Part shown: piece after piece, positions 35,335-47,516 of the stretch | Numbering within the stretch: position 1 is the first letter of the stretch | How the letters are laid out: each line of letters opens with the position of its first letter | Assembly (NCBI GenBank): GCA_947034895.1 | Contig: OX344763.1 | Location: 65,429,093-65,493,092, forward strand | DNA length: 64,000 nucleotides | Reading direction: 5' to 3' | From: Rhytidiadelphus loreus | Taxonomy: Eukaryota; Streptophyta; Bryopsida; Hypnales; Hylocomiaceae | Notes under the pieces: model-generated | Told to the model about the DNA's origin: nothing | What the model saw: only the letters and a program-made list of their open reading frames with translations | Databases searched by the model: none | Position numbers and translations under genes: made by a program

Positions 35335-37785
35335 GGCACATCGACTGGTGATTCATATATTGCGGGCAGCGATGGAGGCAAATTAGAGTTCACAACCACC
35401 AGCACACGACTTGGTGGTTTCACATATGCCAACGAATAAGCCAAATTCGAAAACAAGAAGTCGTCCTTGTCCATTTTATCCGCTAGGTATGCAATTTTCC
35501 GGTAGCCCTTCGAATCGTCCCTGTCGTAGAACCCATAAAAATATGCACCAAACATCTAATACAATGTAAACACCCAATTAATAATCATGCCATTGACAAC
35601 ATGTCTTATCCACGACTCAACAATATAATGACCCTGTACTATAGAGAAGACAAAAGCATGGATCAATAGAACTTGTTTCAATAGACTACTTAACACACTC
35701 ATATTGCTATCTTCGAGTCGACAATAGAATTGGCTTAGCATTAGACTGACCTTTGCCACCAGCATAAATTTTGGTCCACAATAGATGCCGAGGACGTTTT
35801 CACCGGGAGTCGAAAAATCCTGGAGGATTTGAAGGTAGAACTCCATTCTAAGTTCTATTGCATTGATCCTCCACTTGGCCTCCGTGTTCTTTGACACTTT
35901 AGAGTAGTATTGGCAATTGACGAGGGTTTCGTATTCTGCCTTCACACATCCCTGAACTGAAGATGCAAATTTGCTATCTTTCTTAAACAAAAAGAGGAGT
36001 GGCACGTTGTCAGCTATATTACGATTTGCACAGTTGTCAAGCATTTCAGCTTTGGCTGGAACGTATGACGATTGCACACAGTCATAATCCTTCAGCTTAT
36101 AGGCTACAAACTTTGTTGCAGCCTTGACATCAACCCTACTGCGCAGAATGAGGAGCCACACAAATGGCTTTGTCATTTTCGACTCAAGCTTCTCTGAGAG
36201 AAGCTTGAGAAGGGAATCCACTTCGGCCAATTTCTCCATGGCCTGGTTGGATCTTGGAACCTCTCTGATGTCTAAGAGACCCAAATAGATGTCACGGTGC
36301 ACATACTGGTAGTTGAAACTGGTCACCAGTGCCCTTGCATCTAAATCAATTCCCTTGACTTACACCCCACCTGACGGTTTGTCAAGTCGATATTTCAGTT
36401 TCATGAACTGTATGAACATATGTAGAACCTCCGGAAAATTCTTCACGAGATCTTTGGCTTGTTTGCTCCACGCATCGTTCTGAAGCCTCTTTTTAAAATA
36501 CTCATTCTTTGGGTGCGAGACGAGAAAGTCCCAAGTTGCGGATGTGAACTTGTGTCGTGCTTTCCATGACTTCCACGTCTTGTCAATGACGTCCCCTCCC
36601 TTGTCTGTCAAATTGAGCAAAAGTTTGATGGCTGCTCGATCCTGGATCACAACTTTCTTTCGCTTCCTGCGCTCAACCTAATCTCTAGCCGCCATGTTAT
36701 CTGCGACTAGAATTTTGGTCTTAGACACAGACAATTTAGGATATGTTGCTTTGCGGTTTGGTGTTTCGCCTAATAAGTGCTGTGCAAATGCACCATAGTC
36801 CTTGTCCGTGAAATGACCGCAATGCCTAAAAAATTCTCTCTTCAAAGACATTGCCTTCTTCTTGAAGCCTCTAATATCCTTGAACAGCATCCCCGAAATA
36901 GGCTCAATTAACTCTCCTTCCGAGTGCTTCGTGAGGAATCTCTCCCAAAACACAAAGAGTTCATTGGACATGGTGATTATCTGAATCTTGTTCTTCAAAT
37001 CGTTCAAACTTTTCACACAGGCACCCTCCCTATCAGGATTAAGGTTCTGGTACCTATCCAGAACCGCCATTGTGAAGCTCTATATGAAAGCGACATTCCA
37101 AAGTATTAGAATTGAACCTTACAGGTCCAGTAAATGAAGTATAGTATCCTTGACTCGATGATAGGGAACCAAAAAATTGAACCGGGATTAATATTTCATT
37201 ATTTAATATCTAGAAAATTAATACCACTACTTTCACCGTACTAATATTAAATTCAAGTAATGTAATCCATTATCATCGAGTCGACAATACTGAGAAGTAA
37301 AATTTGTTACCTTATGGTTCTCAACGTGGTACACAACTTTATTCTTCCGGGTTGACGCCTCAGTTCGAATGTCGGTGGCTCGCTTGCAAGTAATCTAGAT
37401 ATTTCGGCAACTTATTATCTAATTCCCCCAAGTAGGTTGGGCGTGGTCTAAATGATTGGTGCAGTTATAGAACTTGGAGATGTGTCACAACGAAATTTTT
37501 TGGTTTTGTTAAATTATTCCAAAAATTGGATCAGAAGTCCTCTCAAGGAATTCGTATCCGGTTTAGGGATAAGGTAAACCGGAAATTAAACGAGGAATGG
37601 AGTTAGGGTTCTAACCGGATTCTAAACAGATACGAAATCTGTCCAGATTTGATTTGATTGGAACGGATTAGGTCTGTCTGAAGCGGATTAATTTTGTCAA
37701 AACGGATTAGGTTAGAACGGATTCGATTGGAGCAGATTAGATTAAATCGGATTAGGCCATGATGACCTAATTGGGACCCTAGGAC

Positions 37786-37794
37786 TATATAAAA
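37786..37794 (+). promoter_or_regulatory. TATA box of element D
   Basis: TATATAAAA follows a block (GATGACCTAATTGGGACCCT) that is conserved before the TATA box of element F. The gene start lies about 260 bp downstream. Confidence 0.65.
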
Positions 37795-38862
37795 GATGGC
37801 CACGCCAGTTGGTACCCCTTTTGCATCCTTGTTTGTTGAGACTCAAACTCGCGCTTGCGTTGTGTTGTACTTCCACTCTGTGATTTTTCTTTGAGTTTGT
37901 AAATTAGGGCGTCAGTAGTAAATATTTTTTTTGTGCGTTGCGAAGTTGGATTTCCGCAGTTGCAGGTTTGTTGCTTTCCGGTCATAATCAGAGGAGGGGA
38001 AAGTGAGGTAGTCTCGGATAGAATTGGAGTACCTTCGAGCCGTGCCCATGCCACAACTACGAAGATCCAGATTCAGCTCCGCCGCAACTGAAGTAAAGCT
38101 CCGGAAGGTGGTTCCAGTTATTCCATCCACAGAACTAGAAAAGGTCGCACTGATGGAGGATCTCACTACCATGGGGTGTGCCGGTCTGGCAAAGAAACCT
38201 TGGGGGTTTAAAGAGGGGCGGATTGTCCGCGAGTTGTTGGGGAAATTATCAAATCAGTTTGATAATACTATCAGAGGGAATCCATCCCGTTAGACAGTGG
38301 AGGTATGGAGGGCAGTCTATAACTTTCGGTTAGGCAATTCAAGGATGGCGAGCCGAAAGGACAAGTATGTCAAGGATAAGTTTCGGGGAGCGGTGAACCC
38401 GAAAGACGGATATGCAGTCGAGGATTGTGAAGACGTCCGAAACCAGAACTTACTTAAGTTCCTCATTCCAATCCTTCATTCAGAGAAGCTGACGAGGGTG
38501 ACGATAACCCTCAGCAACACCATCTTTGGCACGCTGACCAAACATCGGAAAGCGGATTGGGCCCGGATCATCTGTGATCTGGTGTCCAATCTAGTGTCCT
38601 GGGTAGGAAAAAGTAGGGCCACACCTCTGTCGCCCTACCTCTTCCACATGTATCATCATGACTAAGTCCTCACCAACACGAAAGAGAAGACATGGCGGGC
38701 CTAAGAGTCCATTTTGAAGTACATGGAGTCGGAAACAGATGAAGAAGAAGAAGGATCCGGAACGGATCCAAAAGAGGAGGATCCGAAAGAGGAGGATCCG
38801 GATGAGGATGAGGAGTCATTGAAGTGGTTCAAACGGTAGAAGACAACACCTCCGAACGGAAG

Positions 38863-41800
38863 CACTAGAAGAAACCCACGTTTTTTGTGACATGCCCATA
38901 ACATAGTACTTATGTTCTTTTAGACATCAACCATGTCCACTCGGATATCCAAAAAAATGTGTCAAGATTGACAGGCCCAAAAACATGAAAAATTTTAGAA
39001 AACACGATGTAATTTCAAGAAGATTTTAGAGGACGTCTCTCTGAACATAGTGCTTGAAGGTCATGAGAGGTTGCCATTTGGCAGCCACCTTGCATCCACG
39101 TCAGCTCTACAAGGGCGGGCAATGCCACATAAGCAACTTTTTCATCCATTCTCTTGGTGACATGGATGATGACGTCAACAGTGTGTTGGACCTTGGGTCC
39201 TATTTATTTTTCACATCTACTATGACACACATGTTTTGGGGGACGTCAAAAGTGACATGAAATTAAATTTTTTGGAACATCAACTTAGATGAGTAGACTT
39301 TTTCTAAGATGTTTTTTCATACATCAAATTCAACATACTCTAAAGACAATACAACATACAAAGAAGACAATATATAATACAACATATACCATATTCCATA
39401 TACAGTACAACATACATCATATAGAATACACCATATATTGTATAATATACACAATACATCATACATATTAAACAATACACTGAAAATACACCATACATTG
39501 TAATACACCAAATTTATCAATAAAATTGAATGGCTTTAAAAGCCATTTATTCTTATTATTTGCACTAGAAGATAAGCTATTTATACTAGTGGGGTGGTAG
39601 GAGGGGAGACAAACCTTATGGGATATAGAAAACTTAGGATCTTTAACCCGTCACCAGATTTTACATAGTTTTTAGTCCAATTCAAAGTGTTGTAACTTTT
39701 GCATCCAATGTCTGAATTCAATAAAACTTATTGGGAAATTTGTGCTCTCTCTTCTAGTTTTTGTGGTAAAAATTTCAGATCAATCCAAGATGTACTGATT
39801 TTTTGAAAGCCAATCAAAGTTCACAGATTCAATTTAAGATCACCAAACTGCATTTGATGGCTGCAACTTCAAGGGCTTGTATCTCCTTCATCTAATGTTT
39901 GTTTTCAAAAAAAATTGTTGAGTTTAGTTTCCCTTTAAGTCTAGTTATTATGGTAAAATTTTCATATCAATCCAAGTTGTTTTGAATGTTTGGGATCAAT
40001 TCAAAGTTCAAAATCCTGACATTTTTGGATTACAATGAACTTTGGCAGCTTGTTTCTTCTTCATATAATATCAGTTTTCAATAAACTTTTTTTTTAAGTT
40101 GCGCATACTAGTCTATTTTGTGTGCCTAAAACTTCATATTAATCCAAGGAGGTATGAGTGATTGAGAAGCATTCTAGTTGAAGGAGGTTCAGCCTTTAAT
40201 GTGATTTCTGCAACTTTTCTTGCTATTTTTTGACATTTCAAAGCCATTTTGCAGACATAATGAGTCAATTGAATGATATTTCTTTCACCAATGTGTTTGT
40301 ATGCTAGTGTTAAATCACTTCATAGTTAAAAGATTTTTCACTTGACTAGGTTTAGAAATCGAATTTCACCTCCAAATTTGTTGCTAAGAAAATTTCAGCA
40401 TCCTTTTTCAACACTAAATCATTATAATCTTGCAATCTATGTGGTCAAATGACTCCAAATTTGATTCATGCCATCTACAATACATACACTGCAAGATTGT
40501 ACGGTTGAGATCTCTATAATTTATAGACATTTAGATCTATAACACTTCAAAAGCAATAATGTTTTGAATCCAAAAATTCCTTGGGCTTTGAAGGGTTAAT
40601 GTACTTGTACTTAACAATTATTTAATGAGTGAAAAAGAAGTGTTCTTATTTATTTATTTATTTTAAATGGTAGACTTTTAACTCAATTCTTCTACTTAAA
40701 GAATTAAAAACTAAAAATGAATAGTGCAGAAATTTTAAAGTAAGATGATTAGAAGCCCAAATTTATAATGAAGCAAGGTCCCCTCAAAAATTACCTTCAC
40801 TTTAAATGCCAATATCTTGCAATTTATGCATGCTTAGTTCTTAAATATCTTCCATACATTTATATATTAGTCCAATTGAAGATCCTAGGATGATTGTAAG
40901 CAATACATATACTATTTATTGTATTTTATAACAATAGTCATGATTTTTTATGGAACCCTTTCAAAAGAAAGAAATAATTTACTAAATTTATAATAAATTT
41001 GACTAATGAACACAACTTTTAGATAAAAGAATCCACCAAGGTTGTTGCAAGAAAGAGTGTCCGTTTTTGTTCCACTTAGGCTTGCTCTTGGCTAGTACTC
41101 CCAGTACTGTGGGCGTTTGCATACAAATTTTTAAAAATAAAATAAAGATAATTAGTATAACACTGAAATTAGCATATTACCAAAATTTCAGACTTCAAAA
41201 AATCAAGATCAAAGGTTATTCACGAAAAAGAATGAACTGAAATGTTGAAGAAAATACATACTTTGACGTTTTAATTTGTAAAAAATAGGAAAAGTAATTT
41301 TCAAAAAACCTAAAATTAGGAAATTTGGGAAGTCTTCTTACTAAAGATATTTCACCAAAAGAATGATCTTCAAACCATCTTCAATGTTAAGAATTGTTTG
41401 GGAACCCTATTTGTATGAACGTAGAGCACATAAAATAAAATATTTTTAAATTACCGTTGGTAGAAACATGACTTCTTAATATGGGAATAGACCATAGAAG
41501 TTTCCGCTCTAGATCATTAAATTTAAGGACTCAATAGTACTCAAAATCCTTATAACTCAAAACGTTACATATTAATTTAATTGATTTTGAAATATTCAAT
41601 GTTTTTCTTCATTTTTGAAAAATATGAGATTTGATTACACTCAAGATAGACAACTTCAATAAAAATTTCAAGTTCATACAATTCATGCTTCAAAAGTTAT
41701 CGCAAAAGAAAGTTTTGGCACTCCCTTAGTGACAAATACCCAATATCATTCTTTTTGCAACAACCCAGCAAAGAAAAAGGCTAGGAGAACCAAAAAAGTG

Positions 41801-44153
41801 TAAAATCTCAAAAAAATAGATACTTTGAAGCTTCAATTATTTAAAAATAGGAATAAAATTAATATAATAAATAAATAATTTATAATTTATAACAACTCTA
41901 TATAGATGCACATTCACCAAAAGAAACACCAAAATAATTTTCTTACGTGTTTCAAAAGGCAAGCTACAAGAAGCTTATTTTGTAGACTTCCACACTACAC
42001 CACACCACATAGAATAAAATATTTTTAGAATTGGTTTGGACAATAGGTATAAGTGTACTAGAAGATAGTGTCCTCTAAATTCCCGCTCCAAATTTGTTAT
42101 CTGCAATACTAAATAGTACCAAAATCCCCAAATTTGCAAATGTGGCATAAAGTGGGTACTATTTGTGGAAAATAATACATTTTTGAAAATTCCAAAAAAT
42201 AATAATAAAGGTGTATAATAGTCATTTATACCTTACTTTTAAATGTTGAGTCATTTAGAGCCAGAACCAATAGTTATGGCCAAAAAACAAAAAAACATAT
42301 AGGATGTGATGCAAAATAGGACAGGTGTTGCTTGCAAGCATCCCCTATGGTTAGATAAGCCGAAATATCAAATTGTACAGTTTCAATGGGCATGGCAATT
42401 TCAAATGGTATTTGATAGAAAGGTCTTGCGACATTAAGAGTCCAAGGAAATATTATATTACAGAAAATTCAATTCCACAAGTAAGTTGCAAGAAATTATT
42501 TGGGAAAAATGCCAGAATCCAGTAGAACTGAAAATTCATGTAATGCAATATTATAATTTGTACATAACAAAATCCAAACTTTTGACCAAAGGTGTACTTT
42601 GTGAATGACATATAGCCATTACAAGAGCAACACAAATGCGTTGCTCACCCACTATTAGTATAGGAAGCACAACGAATTCCATTATTGAAAACACACTTTT
42701 TGTTCTACATATTGTAAACCATACAACAACACACTATAGTATATAGTAATGGCATAATGTCAATAAACAAAAGACAAAAGAACAAAATAGTAGGACAGAA
42801 TAAAATGTGAAGGGGGAACTACTACATCTATGAAGAATAGAAGGTATAAATGCATAATCCCTTTGCAAATTAGGTTCTGGTGACTTCATACAATTGTAAA
42901 GGGTTGTTCTAATGAATGATGGCTGAAGTGGTTTAGAATCGCCCTATTGCAATGAATACAAAGACTTGTAGCAAAGTAATTTGAGAAAATTTAATTAAAG
43001 AAGGATACAATTTTTATAAATTGTATTTCACAATGTACATGTACAAAAATGTCTAAGTAAAAGTGGTGGGAAAAAAATGGAACATGCAAAAACAACAAAA
43101 TTTCATATATGAATTCTACAAGTTCTAGGATGAAAGGAAAAAAAAAAAAAAAAGGATTCATATTCATGAATCTAAATGTGATATTTATGCACACTTTTCA
43201 GATTTGGAAATAAAAAATCATGTTGAATGCATTGGTGCAAAGGGTGTGCTATTATAGCACATGTTGAAGGTAGATTGATTTACATTTCTAGACATTGTCT
43301 CAGTATGCTATGTCTGTGAATTTAGCAAAGGACTTTATATTCCAATTATGAGCTATAAAGGTGCATTTTACGGTCGAAAATAGTTGTGCAATCACATTGC
43401 ACAAGTGCAACAACAATGGAGAACTGCAGTACAAAATTTGAATCTAATGAAAAGAAATGTTTTATTTTTGCTAAAAATTGATCAATTCAATATAATTTTT
43501 ACAATACATATTTGCTAAAAAGTTTCCAATATATAATATAAATGTGAACTGCATAATCTAAAATGAAGCATACCACACATTAATTTGCATACGAAATCCA
43601 AAACCTCTTAAATGTATTTTATAGTTATGATGTGTGCATGAACACATACTACTATTTTTAGAAGGCACACCAACAAATTCCATGCTTCATTACAAGTCCT
43701 AACTAAAAATTAATGAAAAGTTGTTTCATCATCCATCCATGGGAGGGTTTTTCCTAATACTCCCAAGCACCTGCCGTCCCCTATGGTTTTCAGAGCAGGT
43801 CAATGTTTTACCTCATTCCCCAGTAACTTCTAAAAATTTATCCACAGTGAAACCGTTGATCTTTGCCGACACGGCACTGTCACATTTTTTTGGACATCAC
43901 AAAAAATATGACTATGTTTTCACGGATGTCTCCCAGAACATGCCAATTTTTTTTTATCATAGCATCGTTTTTCCACTAAAATACACACGTTCTCTACAAT
44001 GTCCACCACAATTCTACTTCCTACTAGCTCAGACTCTGTGATGTCTTCTTGTCCATGAAAGCATGCCGTGTTTTGATCTGTGACACCCTCGTGTCTACGA
44101 AAACATGACGTGTTTCTTGCTGCTATCACAAAAAACGCAAGTTTTTTCTAGTG
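38863..44153. mobile_element. Non-autonomous CACTA (En/Spm-type) transposon, 5.3 kb, TSD AAG
   Basis: The left end is CACTAGAAGAAACCCACG, and the right end reads CACTAGAAAAAACTTGCG on the other strand. Both are followed inward by TTTTTTGTGA, giving inverted ends of about 28 bp with a few mismatches. AAG precedes (38860-38862) and follows (44154-44156), the 3-bp duplication expected of CACTA elements. Subterminal parts hold repeated ACATG, GACATC and CACAAAAAA words. The 4.8-kb interior is AT-rich and has no transposase, so it depends on a partner elsewhere. Confidence 0.93.
39340..39510. repeat. Low-complexity ACA/ATA-rich tract
   Basis: Imperfect runs of ACAATACA, ACATATACC and ATACACCATA inside the CACTA interior. 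Short open frames across it on both strands are artefacts. Confidence 0.7.
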
Positions 44154-45203
44154 AAGAGGACCTCCTCTTAGGGAAACGTCGGAACCGGAAAACCGACCGG
44201 AAGCAGAGAAGCTGGTCCAGGAAGAAGGTGATCTGGCTGACCCCTTTGACAATCTGATTGGTATCCTCTTTCACATCCGTGGAGATTGGGAGTGCAAGAA
44301 GATCACCCTAGAGAAGATCGGAAGGCTGGTAGGAGCACCACCAGACAGTCTATTACCCGGAAAAGTAGCGGACTGCATCAGCAATCTGGAAGAGAACTTG
44401 AAGTTGGAAGTTGAGAACTGTCGGCTTCAGGAGGAAGTTGATGTGCTGAAGGGGGAGATTGCCACCTTCAAGGAAGATATGCCACCACCAGAGAGATGGC
44501 GGATGCGACCCAGAAGACAGTGAAGCTGGTGAAGGAGATTTTCGGTGAAGCCAGAATGGTGGTTGCCAAAGCGAAGTTGTTTGATGAGGGGTGGTTGCTG
44601 GACAAGAAACCATCCAGTTCCTGAATGGCTCAAATCCTAACGGACTTCACCGAGCAGATGGAGACAACAATGGTGGAGCCCGAGAAGTTGTGGATTGGAT
44701 GGAGAGGAGTAGAAGAAAGTTGACCAGAACAGTGCTCTCCAGGGATATCCATCTTTTGGATATCTCCTTGCTAGAGTCATTTCCGGAAGGAACGGAACTT
44801 AAAGAGGGGAAAGATGTAACCCCCCAATCGAAAAAGGAACGGAAGTTGGAGCGGACCGGATCTCTCGAGCTCATCAAATTAGATTCGTCACCAAAGCATC
44901 CTGCTACCGAGGAGCGGAGTAGAAATCTGCAGGAGACCTTCGATCAGCTTCCGCCCGAGGCTATTTGTGTCACACTAAACGTGGGCATGGGGACTTAGTT
45001 TAAAAGTTCTTTTTGTAAATAGCGGATAGTAAGAACCGGACTAGATGTTGTGTCCGGATTGCTAGTTAGGAACCAGACTGGATTAGGACCCGATCTGTTA
45101 GTTAGGAGCTGGACTGGATTAGATCCGGTCTGCCAGTTAGGTTTAGCCCGAAAGTTCTGCACAGACTTTTTGGGGCGCTTTTTGCTTTTGGGATCTTCAA
45201 GTG

Positions 45204-45212
45204 TATATAAAA
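45204..45212 (+). promoter_or_regulatory. Second TATA box, 3' part of element D
   Basis: TATATAAAA is followed by CCATTCTCTGC and purine-rich GGAGAAG; the same block is kept in F at 61871. Placed about 1.05 kb before the element's end, it is where an LTR's own promoter would lie. Confidence 0.6.
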
Positions 45213-47516
45213 ACCATTCTCTGCGGAGGAGAAGGAAAGTCATTCCTTTTGTTGAAATTCTTTTGTGTATTTTATTTGCTCCTTGTGTTTGTGTCTCTCC
45301 TGTATTTGGCAGGGTAGCTTATTGAGGAGTTAGGAGTGCACATGAGCATTTGATGAATGATTTCTCCCTTTGGTGGTCTTGTATTAATTCTAAGTACATG
45401 AGAGCGGGTAGTAAGAGTTGGAAGTGTATTCTAGTGCCTCAGCTCTTCTAAGGTTTAGTATTCCGGATGAGAGAGTTGTTGTTAGGCTAGGCGGATAGGG
45501 AGGGATTCCTTAGTCGCGCTAGAACTCCTGGGTGGAAAATCCGGTTGAGTGTCTGAATTCTTGTGAGGTCTCACTGTTGTAGTGGCGAATGGAAGAATCT
45601 TAGTTGATGTTGGAATGGACAGATACACTTACAACCGCCTAACTTCGTACGGTTGGAACTTGGCATTAAGGTTGTTGTAGTATGAGCGGATCGTACGGGG
45701 GGTCTTCGTGTGACCTGTAAGTTGAATTACTCTCTAGTTTACTGTGAAGGATCAAACCGGATCCGGATTAGAGTAGGAGATTGTAGGATAGGATAGTGAG
45801 TCTTCAGCCACTATAAGTCCCGGAAGGAGCGGCGGGCCTGCTACTATCAAAATCAAGCGGCAAACCCTCTGATGGTGAAACAGAGGTAAAACTAAACCGG
45901 ATAGGATACTGGAGTGATCGAGAGTGGACTGGAACGGATCGGTCTAAGGGTAGTATTTCAAGACCGGAAGTTAGAAGGTTCTGGTATTGTTGTAGTTTGA
46001 CAAACCGGATTACTTCCTGATCCGGATAATGTTCTGGACCGGAATTTGAAAGGAGTTTGGTCATAATTTTTGTTGTTTGTATTGTTTCCGGTTGCAACAC
46101 TAGGATCGGAAAGGTGGAGTTTGGAGACGGACTGAGCTTAGAATCACAAATAAGGTAGATACTTCATAGAATCTCATGGGTTTGATCTTTAGAGTCACTT
46201 TTGTTATGCTCTAGAGTGGTTTTGGGGAGTATAATAGGGAAATTGCTTGCCCTGTGCTGCGACAAGATGTTTCTCAACTTGTTTGGATCTAGAGACCAAA
46301 CAACCCAAGCATCCCAGATTTGAAGCTCCACCCTTTTGGCCTCGCCGCATCCTTCCTTCTAAAGTTCTTTTGATGCAGTCATGCTGTGCTGGCCGTTAAT
46401 AATCATGAATCTGCCAAACTTCATTTCGTCCCATGTCACCGGCTTCTTCTTTAGGAGCTCGTTTCTTATGCCAACAGGAGTGAGGCATAGAATTTGCCAT
46501 TGCTTCATGTGCCCAAGCTGCACAAGTTCATTCTTCACGGAATCTACTATGTCTCTTTATATTGTGTAGATGATGTATTGGTCCCGCGCAATTATACATT
46601 GCTTGATATGGACTTGTACAATCTCCTGCTCAAGAAGGAAGCAAGACTTGTAATCAGACCAGAAATCACGTTGATATGTCGCAAACTTCTCATGGTCTTT
46701 CATGGGCGATTGGGATGTTGATAGAGCAGCTTCGACAGTTGTCAATATTGACCCTGAACTCCCTGGTGTTTCACTCGGAGAGATAGATTTTCTCCTTTTT
46801 TTGCTAAATTCACCCTGCTTTTGTTGGGGCAGATCACGCTTCCTTGGATCCAACCTAATTTGTGTAGGTCTTGTTCCGCGACTGCCATCTCCAGTTCTAC
46901 CAGAGGAAGGATGCCGCTCGACATCTGATGATCTCTTTATCTCTTGAGATTGATTTCCTCCAACTATTGGAAGCGGGGCAATATTAGTCAATGCGTAGTG
47001 GTCAAGTGTCTGCCAAATCAGGCATAGTCTACTTGCATTTGATTTTGTAGAACCATTTCTTTACGGAACGTAACCACATTTTTCAAACTCTTCATTTAGG
47101 GAATCCATCTCTAAACCCTCTAAAAAGGTCATGAGGTTGTCAAGGTTGAACTTCCCATGGTATGCATTCACGTCAATAACAAGGGAGTGGCAGTGCTTGC
47201 TTGGGATTCCGTTGTCATCTACATCCCGCAGCACTATGATAACGTAGTTGGTTTGGTAGTCGTCAATGAGCGTGACCTTCTCTTTCATATTCCAAGGAAG
47301 ATATTGATTTTTCCTTTGGGCTCGATATCTTAGGTACACATAGTTCTTCCATCAACTGATCCCGAAACTCCATGTACTAACGTGATCTTTGAACTGCCAC
47401 AGTTTTCCGTAGGTCGCCTCCATTTCTTTAAGGAAGGCCTCATCGTCACTACGGTTTACAAAAGGCTTGATGTGCCGCTCTGTTACCGAGTAACTGTACC
47501 CATCCTCAGCTGCCAT

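Larger units (their letters stand above)
38048..44998 (+). pseudogene. Gag-like protein of element D, split by a CACTA transposon
   Basis: The start MPQLRR is chosen because it is shared with element F. Order: LMEDLTTMGCAGLAKKPWGF, WRAVYNF, NPKDGYAVEDC, VTITLSNTIFGTL, an acidic stretch, then the 5.3-kb transposon, then DPFDNLIGIL, GKVADCISNLEEN, a coiled coil and the tail ending LNVGMGT at 44998. Removing the transposon plus one AAG restores the frame at the junction. Stops include TAG 38291 where F has TGG, and TAA 38663; a one-base shift lies near 44.48 kb. Confidence 0.7.
37483..46264 (+). mobile_element. Element D: LTR-like element, TSD AGATG, with a nested CACTA transposon
   Basis: Starts TGTCACAACG and ends TGTGCTGCGACA, with AGATG at 37478-37482 and 46265-46269. 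Without the nested transposon it would be about 3.5 kb. It interrupts the first long exon of fusion gene 2; deletion with one AGATG rejoins the frame (LDPNKLRNI to SKFYNC). Its left 400 bp, gene and 3' part match element F. Confidence 0.9.
24524..47516 (-). pseudogene. ParB-like / methyltransferase-like / FCP1-like fusion gene, copy 2, split by elements B, C and D
   Basis: ATG 47516 opens a frame (with stops) to 46270. It resumes after element D at 37477, splices near 37310 to 37085, continues to about 35745, splices to 35555, crosses element C to 31935, crosses element B to 26894, ends at a donor at 26558, and continues at 26023-25197. A last exon at about 24950-24524 is possible. Frame is kept at all three element sites. 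Domains in order: FMIINGQHSMTASKEL (ParB-like), LGIYCGPKFMLVAK (methyltransferase-like, ending at an intron as in copy 1), an acidic coiled linker, then FCP1-like IVFDLNRVLY, VLVWSAM and TLLIDDSPQK. This FCP1 domain keeps DDSP, unlike copy 1. Stops are TAG, TAA or rarely TGA; frameshifts occur near 31.75, 26.83 and 25.78 kb. It is clearly dead as annotated. Confidence 0.7.

Noticed and set aside
36184..36208. A 25-bp perfect inverted repeat with AAGCTT arms in fusion gene 2
   Set aside because: It lies in coding frame for a Leu/Ser/Glu-rich helix, occurs once and does not match either palindrome family. Probably chance.
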